This document shows positions 51,942 through 61,185 of a stretch of DNA of 64,000 nucleotides, in pieces. The notes beneath the pieces were generated by a model. It was not told the DNA's origin. It ran no database searches and saw only the letters and a list, made by a program, of their open reading frames with translations. A program made the translations under genes and the position numbers. Source of the DNA: Ehrlichia ruminantium str. Welgevonden (lineage in GTDB: Bacteria; Pseudomonadota; Alphaproteobacteria; Rickettsiales; Anaplasmataceae); NCBI RefSeq assembly GCF_000026005.1, contig NC_005295.2:1418655-1482654 (forward strand). Direction: 5' to 3'. The first letter of the stretch is position 1. Each line of letters begins with the position of its first letter.

Positions 51942-53135
51942 ATGCTAAACAACTTCGCAAATAATAACGACATATTATTAATTACCAATGCAATAAAAAA
52001 ATATCAAGGAGACATTAGACTAGTAGGTGGATGCGTAAGAGATAATATTTTAAAAAGACAAACTGTAGATATAGATTTTGCAACAACTTTATTGCCGTAT
52101 CAAATAATCGAGGCTCTCAATATAGCACATATCAAATCAATCCCAACTGGAATTAAACATGGAACAATAACAGCTATTGTAAACAACACAGCATATGAAA
52201 TTACTACATTAAGATCTGATATATATTGTGATGGAAGACATGCTGAAGTTAAATTTACAAATAATTGGCAACAAGATGCTTCTAGAAGAGACTTTACTTT
52301 CAATGCATTATACTGTGATGAAAAAGGAATTGTATATGATTACTTTTCAGGAATTCAAGATTTAAAGAACAAACAATTAAATTTTATAGGAGACCCAGAA
52401 ACTAGAATACAAGAAGATTACCTACGAATACTTAGAGCATTCAGGTTCCACGCTGCAATATGTAGTCAGGACAAATTGAGTGACATTATCATACAATCTT
52501 GCACAAAATACGCATCATGTATAAGTAAGTTATCCAGAGAACGCATTCGTGACGAATTTTTTAAACTCTTATCATGTATAAACTTAGTTAATACACTTAA
52601 AATTATGCAAAAATGTAATGTATTACAAAAAATAATTCCCTTTGAAGTATTACCAAATGTAATATCATCCACTGTTATATCACATACTGAACCAATAGTA
52701 AAACTTGCAGCTTTACTAAGAACAAACAAAAATGAATTCTCAATAGACAAAATTAGAGATTCATTATACTTATCAAATTCTGATAAAAAACTACTTCTAT
52801 CTTTAGTAAATAATAATTTAGAACTTCCATTATCAATAATGGATCAACAAAAATATATAAACAAACTTGGAAAAAAAATATATTGCTACCTTATCAAAAT
52901 AAGACATGCAGAACTAACATTAAATAATCATGATTTAGTTCAATATATAGAATATGCTGACAAGTTTGTAATACCTGAATTTCCATTATCTGGAAAAGAT
53001 TTCTTAGCAATTGGATATCAAGAAGGAAGACATCTAGGAGATGTTTTAAAAAAGCTTAGAAATTTATGGGAAGATAGTGCATATCAATTAACAAGACACC
53101 AACTTTTAGAACATGGAAAAAAATTACTAGATTAG
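51942..53135 (+). CDS. cca: CCA-adding tRNA nucleotidyltransferase / poly(A) polymerase family
   Basis: The class II nucleotidyltransferase repairs or adds the CCA end of tRNAs. The 397-residue protein carries the family signature LVGGCVRDNILKRQTVDIDFAT (about residues 27-48, with the two metal-binding Asp residues in DID). The motifs RRDFTFNALY and EDYLRILRAFRFHA follow. Length is typical of alphaproteobacterial enzymes. Family members differ in CCA versus poly(A) activity. At least one tRNA here (tRNA-Ser) already encodes CCA, so repair may be the main role. Confidence 0.93.
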   Translation: MLNNFANNNDILLITNAIKKYQGDIRLVGGCVRDNILKRQTVDIDFATTLLPYQIIEALNIAHIKSIPTGIKHGTITAIVNNTAYEITTLRSDIYCDGRHAEVKFTNNWQQDASRRDFTFNALYCDEKGIVYDYFSGIQDLKNKQLNFIGDPETRIQEDYLRILRAFRFHAAICSQDKLSDIIIQSCTKYASCISKLSRERIRDEFFKLLSCINLVNTLKIMQKCNVLQKIIPFEVLPNVISSTVISHTEPIVKLAALLRTNKNEFSIDKIRDSLYLSNSDKKLLLSLVNNNLELPLSIMDQQKYINKLGKKIYCYLIKIRHAELTLNNHDLVQYIEYADKFVIPEFPLSGKDFLAIGYQEGRHLGDVLKKLRNLWEDSAYQLTRHQLLEHGKKLLD

Positions 53136-53140
53136 ATAAT

Positions 53141-53159
53141 CATGTATTACATGTTTTTT
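53141..53159 (+). terminator. Probable intrinsic terminator of cca
   Basis: CATGT-ATT-ACATG followed by six T residues lies 6 nt behind the cca stop. The stem is short, but stem, loop and T-run are all in place. Confidence 0.55.
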
Positions 53160-54385
53160 ATCTTATATAGATGTAACCCAAACTATTCTGTTACTTTAGA
53201 ATATTTTTATATATAAAGTTTACAGCAAATATCACAGTGTACTATAAGTAGTTTAATAAGCTAGCACATTATAAAATTAAAAAATTGTCTTATATTTACG
53301 AACTCACATAAACATATTATGTATTTATACTAACAACATAATATCTATATACATTTTTATGCTATTAAAATATAAAATTAAACCTCATAAATTTAAATTA
53401 AGTATCAGCAATTTTTACAACCACTCCATAACACATAATAAAAAATAATAATACAATAATCTATTCAATATGGGATTAACAAAAACCTCAAATAAGCATA
53501 TGTCAATAGATAGTACAATTGCTTATTAATGCATATGAATTTTTATAAAAAACTAATATAATCCCTTAACTTTACCATTATATAAATAACATGAATAATG
53601 GTACTTCCTACATTTTTAAAGATATCAGTATTATATAAAATAACCCTAGATTATCTAAAAAGGAAATTGATATTTACCTTTCTGACACTATTTTTATTAG
53701 ATCTTAACTCCACTTCTATAATAAAAAAAACACACCACCTCAAGGACAAGTTTTTATATTTTACAGATTAACTAACAGCTATTTTTTCTTATATTCCTAA
53801 ACAAATTCACACTTAAAATAATCACCTAGTACTTTCTTATGATGCTATTTCTGAAACAACTCCGTAATTTTTATTTTACATAAAAAAACACGTAATTACA
53901 ATAGTATATATTCTTTTTTTAAAGACTATTCATCTTACTCTTGAGTGTAAACATAGTATAGTTCTACGTAAATTTATATTTCAAGTTGAGTAATATTTAT
54001 CATACCAGTATTATTTTTAAGTGGTATTACTAGGTAAGAAAAAATACTTTACAGATTCTATACATCACTCCTAAACATTAACTTCTCATAACAATAATGA
54101 GCATTCCCATATATATCATGTCTAACATTTCATACATAAAACCTATATATTACTCTAACAAATATAGATTTTAATAACTAAACAATTTAGAATAAATACA
54201 ATCCAAAATGGATAAATAACACAATACTAGAGCAACATAATTCTATTTAATACAAAATGGAAATTACATAAAAAACTTAATTAGGATAATAGCATAATCA
54301 TATACTACTAACTGCATTCCTAAAATACTAAGTGACATCAACCTAATATCCAATGAGATATAGATTAACAATTGTTAAATGTAAA
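53160..54385. other. Intergenic region, 1.2 kb, no gene seen
   Basis: The region lies between the convergent genes cca and ndk. I found no gene, RNA or strong repeat. Confidence 0.45.
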
Positions 54386-54817
54386 TTAACACTCATATAA
54401 AGACAATAACTCATATTCACTAAAGAAAAACCTTATTTCCCTAATTGCATTTTCTAAACTATCTGAACCATGGACACAATTTGCATCTATATTTTCAGCA
54501 AAATCTCCTCTAATAGTTCCAGAATTTGCTTTTTTAGGATCAGTAGCACCCATAATTTCCCTATATAAGCTTATAGCATTCTCTCCCTCTAGAACCTGAA
54601 CCACTACTGGACCAGATATCATAAAATTAATTAAAGGTACAAAAAAAACTTGTGACTTATGTATTTCATAAAATTTTTCAGCTTGATAACGTGTTAGTAA
54701 GCACATTTTTTGTATAATTATTTTAAGTCCTGAATTTTCTATATATGAATTAACTTGACCAGCAATATTACGTTTTACAACATCTGGTTTCAGTATAGAT
54801 AAAGTTCTTTCTAGCAC
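54386..54817 (-). CDS. ndk: Nucleoside diphosphate kinase
   Basis: Ndk balances nucleoside triphosphate pools through a phosphohistidine intermediate. The 143-residue protein has [15 protein letters not shown] at the N-terminus, [18 protein letters not shown] with the active-site His (near residue 117) and [17 protein letters not shown]. Start codon is GTG, supported by GAGGAG with 8 nt spacing. Length is normal. It is divergent from tr1. Confidence 0.97.
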   Translation of the reverse strand: MLERTLSILKPDVVKRNIAGQVNSYIENSGLKIIIQKMCLLTRYQAEKFYEIHKSQVFFVPLINFMISGPVVVQVLEGENAISLYREIMGATDPKKANSGTIRGDFAENIDANCVHGSDSLENAIREIRFFFSEYELLSLYEC

Positions 54818-54996
54818 AAATAAATCTCCTCATAAAAACTAACTATTTAAAATAGTATAAAACATACATCAAGTTAAGTCAAAATCCCTAGAGAAGGTGA
54901 ATAATGATTCAGAATTTAATTATGTTATTTCTTACATAATTATAAATATAAATGTTATTTTGACATAATTAATAAGATTGATCCATTAAATAACTA

Positions 54997-55025
54997 TTGC
55001 ATTCAGATTGTCTATGATTTATCTT
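54997..55025 (+). promoter_or_regulatory. Predicted promoter of tr1
   Basis: TTGCAT (54997-55002), a 17-nt spacer and TATCTT (55020-55025) would give a 5' leader of about 25 nt with an AGGAAA ribosome-binding site. The -35 match is weak. A separate TTGACA at about 54959 may belong to a second promoter. Confidence 0.35.
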
Positions 55026-55056
55026 ACATAGTATTGCCTTATTATAGGAAAATGAT

Positions 55057-55662
55057 ATGTCTATACACGCAAAAAACAAAACAAATAAGCTAGACTATGC
55101 TAATGAAATAAAAGCACAGAGCCCTATATTCAATAGATCAGTCACAGAAGATACTCAAAATAATTTCAACAAAAACAACATAGAATCTATGTCTGGACAA
55201 AAAAGTACTACACCAAAATCTAGACCTCACCCTGTTGATGAATGTGTTGGAAAAGAAATAAAAAGACAACGCATAATGAGAGGCATGAGTCAAAATCAAC
55301 TTGCAAATAAGTTAGGAATAACTTTCCAACAAGTACAAAAGTATGAAAAAGGAACAAATCGTATAGTTATCAGTAGGTTATACCAGCTTGCAAGTGTGCT
55401 TAATGTTGAAGTCAGAGATATAATGTTAAAATTGCAAGAAGATTTAAAAAATATTTCATGTGGTAATGACATCGTATCTACACCCAGCTTAAAGGATAAT
55501 GAAGAAAAATTTGTTCCAGAATTTCATGACAGTAAAATAGATAGTAAAGAAGTGTTAATGATGGTTAGAGCCTATACATGTATTAAAAACGAAAAGGTAC
55601 GTAATATAATTTACAATTTAGTCAAGGCATTATCTACAGACAATAAAACATCTGTCAGCTAA
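55057..55662 (+). CDS. tr1: XRE-family transcriptional regulator at the head of the omp-1 cluster
   Basis: The 201-residue DNA-binding protein has a flexible N-terminus and a Cro/CI-type helix-turn-helix at about residues 63-120 (GKEIKRQRIMRGMSQNQLANKLGI...QQVQKYEKGTNRI). A short helical C-terminal region follows (DSKEVLMMVRAYTCIKNEKVR). A regulator of this type precedes the P28/P30/MAP1 clusters in all Ehrlichia studied and is called tr1 or ntr. The gene is divergent from ndk and lies about 290 bp before the first omp gene, where tandem palindromes near the promoter are candidate binding sites. Its direct targets are not shown by sequence. Confidence 0.9.
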   Translation: MSIHAKNKTNKLDYANEIKAQSPIFNRSVTEDTQNNFNKNNIESMSGQKSTTPKSRPHPVDECVGKEIKRQRIMRGMSQNQLANKLGITFQQVQKYEKGTNRIVISRLYQLASVLNVEVRDIMLKLQEDLKNISCGNDIVSTPSLKDNEEKFVPEFHDSKIDSKEVLMMVRAYTCIKNEKVRNIIYNLVKALSTDNKTSVS

Positions 55663-55847
55663 TTCTTTTGTATACAGATTATGAATTTTAGTTATTATGT
55701 AACTATGTTATAAAATTAACAAATGTTGTATTATATTTAATTGTTTTTTTTATGTATTTTACATTATAGTAGTTACATTAATAGCACTTGTAGTATATAA
55801 TGCTAAGTATTATGTACATTATGTATTATTTTGGGTATTATTATGTA

Positions 55848-55873
55848 TTAGTATATACTATTAGTATATACTT
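55848..55873 (+). promoter_or_regulatory. Two tandem 13-bp palindromic boxes, candidate operator
   Basis: TTAGTATATACTA (55848-55860) is followed immediately by TTAGTATATACTT (55861-55873). Each contains the perfect palindrome AGTATATACT. They abut the -35 element at 55874, the position of an activator or repressor site. A partial copy (AGTATATAAT) lies at about 55792. Tr1 is an obvious candidate binder by proximity. Confidence 0.55.
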
Positions 55874-55902
55874 TTGACTTAAGATGTAATTTTTACTATG
55901 TT
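55874..55902 (+). promoter_or_regulatory. Predicted promoter of the first omp-1 gene
   Basis: TTGACT (55874-55879) and TATGTT (55897-55902) are 17 nt apart, placing the start near 55909 and giving a leader of about 45 nt. Confidence 0.6.
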
Positions 55903-55952
55903 ATTATTATCTTAGGTTGGCTTTTTTATATAATCTATTTATGGATAACGTT

Positions 55953-56870
55953 ATGGTAAAATTTTCATGTTTAGGGTTTGCACTTTCTTTAGTAACCTTA
56001 GTAATGGCACATAATGCATTTTCATCACCACTTCCTGTTGACTTTTCCAATGAGAGCGAAATGGTTGGCTTTTACACAAGTGGACAATACAGTATAGAAG
56101 TACCTAAGTTCAGTGCAATATCTGCAAAATATAAACACGAAAAACAAGACAAGGAACTAACGTTATTTAGTTTAAAAGAGGAAAATACAGAACTAAAACT
56201 AAATGATAAAGATCAGTTTAAGAAAGGATATAACCCTGTATACAATAGAAATTATACTGGATTTTCAGGAGCTATTGGATATTCAGGAGGAGGTTTAAGA
56301 ATAGAACTAGAAGGAGCATTTACAAAATTTGACGTTGATAAACAAAAGTATAAATTTCAAGACAATTATAGATATTTTGCCTTATCAAAAGATGAAGAGA
56401 TCTCTGGTCAACCAGATAAACCAACTCCTGCACCAGAACCACAACCTGCACCTGCACCTGCACCTCAACCATCACCCAAAACCACAACTGGTTACAATTA
56501 CGTAACTGCAAAAAATGAAGGCTTAAGTATTATTTCTTTAACATTAAATGCATGCTATGATGTTATAATTGGTAATTCCCAATTAATACCAAGTGTTTGC
56601 ATTGGCATAGGTCAAGGAATAACAAACTTTTTAGGAGTAATAAATATCAAAACTATATATAAAGCAAAAGTAGGTGTAGGGTTTTTACTTTCACCAAAAA
56701 CCATTATATTTGTTAATGGGTACTACGTAAAAGTTCCAAATGATTCCTTTAAGAATGTATCAATTCAATATCAGCATGAGCTTGAAAAAGATCCAAAACA
56801 TATAGAACCTATTATTTTCTTTAATTCAGATTATTATGGTGGTGAAGTTGGTCTTAGATTTATTTTATAG
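55953..56870 (+). CDS. P28/OMP-1 family outer membrane protein with proline-rich loop
   Basis: This surface beta-barrel protein is of the Ehrlichia P28/MAP1 family (Surface_Ag_2). From the chosen ATG a signal peptide MVKFSCLGFALSLVTLVMAHNAFS precedes the mature protein. Family landmarks are SGQYSIEVPKFSAIS, the NYTGFSGAIGYSGGGLRIELEGAF block, LTLNACYD and the C-terminal GGEVGLRFIL. A proline-rich insert (PTPAPEPQPAPAPAPQP, 56421-56471) lies where paralogs have a variable external loop. The start at 55953 has GGA 8 nt upstream; ATG 55941 is an alternative. By position it corresponds to the first paralog after tr1 (omp-1M in E. chaffeensis naming). Confidence 0.92.
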   Translation: MVKFSCLGFALSLVTLVMAHNAFSSPLPVDFSNESEMVGFYTSGQYSIEVPKFSAISAKYKHEKQDKELTLFSLKEENTELKLNDKDQFKKGYNPVYNRNYTGFSGAIGYSGGGLRIELEGAFTKFDVDKQKYKFQDNYRYFALSKDEEISGQPDKPTPAPEPQPAPAPAPQPSPKTTTGYNYVTAKNEGLSIISLTLNACYDVIIGNSQLIPSVCIGIGQGITNFLGVINIKTIYKAKVGVGFLLSPKTIIFVNGYYVKVPNDSFKNVSIQYQHELEKDPKHIEPIIFFNSDYYGGEVGLRFIL

Positions 56871-56889
56871 AGTTTAAGCTTTTGCTCAC

Positions 56890-56914
56890 TACTCTTTATT
56901 AATTGAGTATTTTT
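56890..56914 (+). terminator. Possible terminator behind the first omp-1 gene
   Basis: TACTC...GAGTA with a 10-nt loop is followed by five T residues, 20 nt after the stop codon. The stem is short, so this is tentative. Confidence 0.35.
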
Positions 56915-57586
56915 AGTTCTATTGTGAATTAGTAGTAGTTTATATTATGCTTTTTTTTTACTCACTAATTAGTTAGTCCATAACTTAGTGATTTAATTGA
57001 CTAAAATAACAGCAATTGTTACCTTTTTCTTTTTAATATTCATTTGTACATAAGTTACAAAGTAATATATATGAATAGCAATTCTGAAAAACAGCACTTA
57101 ATAAAAATATATATATTTCTATAAAACTCATAAAATATGTTCCACGTGAAACATTATCAGGAATGTAAAAAAACGTTTTTATATTTTAGAAAATAATATA
57201 GACACAAAAAACATTATTTTTCATATGCTAGTAATTATACAATTACTTTCTTAATTTAGGTGGTAAATATCATAATCTATACAATTTTGATATTTATTTA
57301 AGAATAGATTAACTATAGTATTATTTTTATACTTAATTATACGTATCATTATATATACTAATCATATAGCATATATTTAATTCATATTTTTAATACATCG
57401 TGCATTTATTTATAATTAAATAAGTATAAGTTATTGTTATACTAGTATGTTATTACTAAACAGTCAAAAAAGTTTCCAACAAAAAAATTAAAAAGTTATC
57501 TAACAACACAACTCACAAGTGATATATATAGCCACCATCTTAAATGTGATAGAACATATTTGCTAAATATTTTACAAGTTTTTTAT
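56915..57586. other. Intergenic region between the first two omp-1 genes
   Basis: This 0.7-kb gap has no reading frame. It holds the parS-like site at 57138-57153 and a 9-bp inverted repeat TAAATATCA/TGATATTTA at 57264-57296. Confidence 0.5.
57138..57153. promoter_or_regulatory. parS-like centromere site (ParB box)
   Basis: TGTTCCACGTGAAACA matches the bacterial parS consensus TGTTNCACGTGAAACA at every defined position. It is the only exact match I found in the window; other CACGTG hexamers (several in ftsH) differ at four or more positions. An exact match to 15 fixed bases, five of them in a G/C-containing core, is very unlikely by chance in 64 kb of this composition. parS sites nucleate ParB and normally lie near the replication origin. 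Confidence 0.72.
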
Positions 57587-57615
57587 TTGACTAAATATTA
57601 TTTATAGAATAAAAT
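57587..57615 (+). promoter_or_regulatory. Predicted promoter of the second omp-1 gene and downstream operon
   Basis: TTGACT (57587-57592), a 17-nt spacer and TAAAAT (57610-57615). Transcription would start near 57622, leaving an unusually long leader of about 130 nt before the ATG at 57754, which has AGG about 8 nt upstream. Confidence 0.6.
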
Positions 57616-57753
57616 CACCTATTATTTTATGCTTATATGCAAGTGTGTCAGGTTATGCTATGGTGTGTTTTCACTTTTTTTCTCTAATATATATCCTGAG
57701 TTAACATGAGTGTGTGGCACTTTTAGATCATTTACTTGGTTTTGTAGGTATAT

Positions 57754-58638
57754 ATGAGTTATAGCAAATTTCTTTTATACATGGCAGTAATATTACTTAG
57801 CCCATATGTTTCTTTAGCAGTTAACCTAAATGAAAATATATATAAAGGTTTTTATGCAGGTATTCAGTATAAACCTGCTAAGTATCATTTATCATACTTA
57901 GATCTTAAAGAGGATGGATACAATACTATTGATGCTTTTGCACTCAAAAAGTTTTCTGAAATAAAAAAGAATATACAAATTGATAATACTACATTAGCTG
58001 CTACATTAGTAAGTGCAAACAATTTTACTATAGGGTACAACCCACATTATAAAAATAGTTATTTAGGCATTTCTGGTGCTTTAGGGTATTATTATCATAA
58101 TGGCTTTAGAGTGGAATCTGAAATATCCAGTGAAAGGTTTTTATTAAAAAATGAAGGATATAAAATTCTTGATCATGAAAAATATTTTGTGTTAGCAAGA
58201 TCAGCATCTGGTAATGGTCGTATTACTCGTGTTTTTAGCCCGAATGAAAATGAATATGTTATCTTAATGAATGATGGAATTAGATCAACTTCATTAATAT
58301 TTAATGCTTGCTATGATACTAACATTAATATACACGGCTTAATAACATATTCATGTGTTGGCTTTGGTGCAGATTTAGTGGACTTCTTAGGTAAATATAG
58401 CCTAAAACCATCATATCAAACTAAACTAGGTATTAGTTATCCTGTATCATCTAACATAATAGCTATTGCTGAAGGTTACTACCACGGGTTACTAAGTAGA
58501 AGATTTGATAAAATACCTGTAAATTCTTATGCAATACAATCACCATTAAATTCAGTTGATACTACTGCATCAGCATTACTAAACATAAGATATTACGGTG
58601 GAAGTATAGGAGTAAGGTTTATTTTAGGATCATTATGA
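57754..58638 (+). CDS. P28/OMP-1 family outer membrane protein
   Basis: The 294-residue member of the Ehrlichia surface-antigen family has a signal peptide (MSYSKFLLYMAVILLSPYVSLA) and then FYAGIQYKPAKYHLSYLDLKED. The conserved NSYLGISGALGYYYHNGFRVESE block and LIFNACYD follow. The end YYGGSIGVRFILGSL has three residues after the usual final aromatic strand. By order it corresponds to omp-1N of E. chaffeensis. It sits under its own strong promoter and probably starts a polycistronic unit that runs to the window edge. Confidence 0.93.
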   Translation: MSYSKFLLYMAVILLSPYVSLAVNLNENIYKGFYAGIQYKPAKYHLSYLDLKEDGYNTIDAFALKKFSEIKKNIQIDNTTLAATLVSANNFTIGYNPHYKNSYLGISGALGYYYHNGFRVESEISSERFLLKNEGYKILDHEKYFVLARSASGNGRITRVFSPNENEYVILMNDGIRSTSLIFNACYDTNINIHGLITYSCVGFGADLVDFLGKYSLKPSYQTKLGISYPVSSNIIAIAEGYYHGLLSRRFDKIPVNSYAIQSPLNSVDTTASALLNIRYYGGSIGVRFILGSL

Positions 58639-58726
58639 TAATGGTTTATGCTGTTATTTTGCTTGTTTAAAGTTTAGTGTGTTTTTTGTTTTATTGAAGA
58701 TTTATGTACTTAATGGTTATGCAATC

Positions 58727-59437
58727 ATGAATAATAAGAAGATATTTAAATATTCCTTGTTATGTGGACTAATATCTTTCTTGTTATTAACATCTTTTAA
58801 CTATCCAAATATCATATCTAATGTAGCTTCATATTCTAGTATAAGTAGTTTTTATAACTCCATAATTATAGAACATAGTAACCTCAGGACATACAGTTCA
58901 AGAGATATTATCATTAGCAGCACTCCCAATCCAGTATCTTACACAACTCTCATTTATCCAAATAGTTATCAACTCTATTCAGAATTCAAGGAGTTAGTAA
59001 AAATTTCAACAAACAAATTAATTTATCACATACCTGTCAACCATAATTATTGTTTATCATGTAATTGCAATGTGATTAAAGACAATAAAGTTACAGATAA
59101 TTCAACTACTTTTATATTTCAACACCCACAAAAAGTGTTGTTTTCCAATTTTGTTACCTACTATAAATCAGTATTAGATCACTCAGTTTTATTAAACTCA
59201 AACATAAAAAAGTTTTTTTTGAGTTTTTCCAAGCAACTGTACAAATTTTTTTACAAGAAAAAGTTTATGACAAGTGATCCTATTAGTTTTAACTTTCACA
59301 TATATCAAAGCAAAAAAATGCTGGTTTCTCTTTTTAAGTCAGTAAAAAACAATATTGAAAGAACAATCTCTACAGTTAGATACTTAAATTTGTTACATAC
59401 TTTTTTACGTTACAATTATTTCAAGGTTATATTATGA
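58727..59437 (+). CDS. Unrelated exported protein inside the omp-1 cluster
   Basis: I do not recognise a family. The 236-residue protein starts at the ATG at 58727 (MNNKKIFKYSLLCGLISFLLLTSF), which resembles the signal peptides of neighbouring omp-1 genes. A longer frame from GTG 58679 is less likely. The body lacks all P28 landmarks (no GAIGY block, no NACYD, no C-terminal RFxF strand). It is rich in Ser, Tyr, Phe and Lys, with a Cys cluster (CLSCNCN, about residue 107) and a basic second half. The last codon overlaps the next omp gene by 4 nt, so it is translated within the operon. Confidence 0.75.
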   Translation: MNNKKIFKYSLLCGLISFLLLTSFNYPNIISNVASYSSISSFYNSIIIEHSNLRTYSSRDIIISSTPNPVSYTTLIYPNSYQLYSEFKELVKISTNKLIYHIPVNHNYCLSCNCNVIKDNKVTDNSTTFIFQHPQKVLFSNFVTYYKSVLDHSVLLNSNIKKFFLSFSKQLYKFFYKKKFMTSDPISFNFHIYQSKKMLVSLFKSVKNNIERTISTVRYLNLLHTFLRYNYFKVIL

Positions 59438-60261
59438 ATTACAAAAACATTTTTATACTGACATTTTTAATATTTCTATTACCTTCAGTATCCTCTTTAG
59501 CAAGTAATGACGATACCTTATCACCAGTATATCAATTTTATACAAGTGTACAATACAAGCCAAGCATTTCGTATTTTAGTAAATTCTCACCCAGCATACA
59601 AAATGAGAATATAGTAGAAATATTATCTTTAAAAGAAAACCTTAGTGCTACTATAAATAATTTTAATATTAAAGGTGGACAGAATTACGATATTAAAAAT
59701 TTTATTTCACCTTACAATCCTACATATAAAAATAGTCCTCTAGGGATTGGTGGAGCTATAGGTGTTAAATCAAATAATTATAGAATAGAGTTAGAAGTAT
59801 TTTATGAAGAGTTTGACCTAAAAGTACCTAGTGAATATTTTCATAAGGATGCTTACAAATACTTTATTATAAAGTCCACACCAAGTCATCCTCACCATCA
59901 CTTGTTTAAAAATAATGACATAACAGTATCACCTGTTTTAATCAATGTTTGTTATGACATCCCTCCAAAAAATACCAAAATATTTCCATACTTATGTTTT
60001 GGTGCAGGAGTAGATGTTATAGACTTTCTTGATAAAGTACATTTCAAAGTTTCGTATCAAGCTAAAATTGGTGTTAGTTACTTTATTTTACCAAATTTAG
60101 CATTATTTGTTGATGGATCATTTTATAGTCATTTATCTAATAAGTTTACTCATATACCTACCATCAACATAATGGATCCTCCAATATTACCAGATTCATC
60201 ATCAGCAAAATTCAACGTTAATTTCCTTAGCAGTAGTTTTGGGATTAGGTTTATTCATTAA
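59434..60261 (+). CDS. P28/OMP-1 family outer membrane protein
   Basis: The 275-residue paralog has a signal peptide (MNYKNIFILTFLIFLLPSVSSLA) and FYTSVQYKPSISYFSKFSPS. The NSPLGIGGAIGVKSNNYRIELEVFYEEFD block and LINVCYD follow. The C-terminus SSSFGIRFIH ends in His where most paralogs have a large hydrophobic residue. A small His-rich stretch (SHPHHHLF) lies in a variable loop. The ATG overlaps the preceding stop by 4 nt, indicating coupled translation. Confidence 0.93.
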   Translation: MNYKNIFILTFLIFLLPSVSSLASNDDTLSPVYQFYTSVQYKPSISYFSKFSPSIQNENIVEILSLKENLSATINNFNIKGGQNYDIKNFISPYNPTYKNSPLGIGGAIGVKSNNYRIELEVFYEEFDLKVPSEYFHKDAYKYFIIKSTPSHPHHHLFKNNDITVSPVLINVCYDIPPKNTKIFPYLCFGAGVDVIDFLDKVHFKVSYQAKIGVSYFILPNLALFVDGSFYSHLSNKFTHIPTINIMDPPILPDSSSAKFNVNFLSSSFGIRFIH

Positions 60262-60276
60262 TTATGGTGTCTACAT

Positions 60277-61158
60277 ATGAAAAAGTTATATTACCTAAAT
60301 TTTATATTAGTATTACTAGCAACATGTTTTTTACCAAAATTTGCCTTTTCAACATTTCATGATACTAATATAGCTAAACCTTATATCACAGTAAATTATC
60401 AACCAACTGTATCAAACTTTCGAAACTTTCACATAAAGGAAACTAACTTTGATACAAAAAAACCTATTGAGGTAAATATAAATAGCACAGGTATTTCAAG
60501 CCGTTACTTTAAAAATAGAGAATTTGCTTTCTATTCATCACATAATAAGCATTATGAATCTTATAAAAACGACTTATCAGCATTTACCACATCTATTGGA
60601 ATATCACTAAAGAACTTTAAAATAGAAGCCGAGGGCTCATATAAAGTATTTGATGTATTTGATTTTAGGAACTATGCAATTCAAGGTGCACACAATATTT
60701 TTGCATTACCACGCGAAACAAACTCTTATGGCATGTACCCACTTGATAGGCCTTCATTACGTAACAAAAATACTGGTTACACAATACTAAAAAATAATGG
60801 AATAGCCATTATATCGAATATGATAAATTTATGTTATGAAAAACAAAGCAACAATTTTACACCATATATATGTTTCGGTATTGGTGGAGACTTTATAGAA
60901 ATCTTTGATACTACAAGAATAAAGGCTGCTTATCAAGGTAAAATTGGTATTAGTTATCCACTTACTTCAAGAACAAATCTCTTGATCAGTGGACAATACC
61001 ATAAAGTTATAGGAAACCAATTTAAGGAATTACCTACTTTACAGATTGTTGAATTAAAGAGATTACCTGAAAGACAACCAGAATATGATGTAACTGCACT
61101 ACTAACACTTGATATAGAATATTTTAGTGGTGAAGTCGGTTTAAGTTTTACACTTTAA
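60277..61158 (+). CDS. P28/OMP-1 family outer membrane protein
   Basis: The 293-residue paralog starts with a signal peptide MKKLYYLNFILVLLATCFLPKFAFS. It continues with YITVNYQPTVSNFRNFHIKETNFDTKKP, a divergent central block (AFTTSIGISLKNFKIEAEGSYKVFD), NMINLCYEKQ and the C-terminal FSGEVGLSFTL. The usual NACYD is changed to NLCYE. It lies 15 nt after the previous gene, consistent with one operon. Confidence 0.92.
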   Translation: MKKLYYLNFILVLLATCFLPKFAFSTFHDTNIAKPYITVNYQPTVSNFRNFHIKETNFDTKKPIEVNINSTGISSRYFKNREFAFYSSHNKHYESYKNDLSAFTTSIGISLKNFKIEAEGSYKVFDVFDFRNYAIQGAHNIFALPRETNSYGMYPLDRPSLRNKNTGYTILKNNGIAIISNMINLCYEKQSNNFTPYICFGIGGDFIEIFDTTRIKAAYQGKIGISYPLTSRTNLLISGQYHKVIGNQFKELPTLQIVELKRLPERQPEYDVTALLTLDIEYFSGEVGLSFTL

Positions 61159-61185
61159 AGGTTTGTATCAACAAGGAATATTTTT

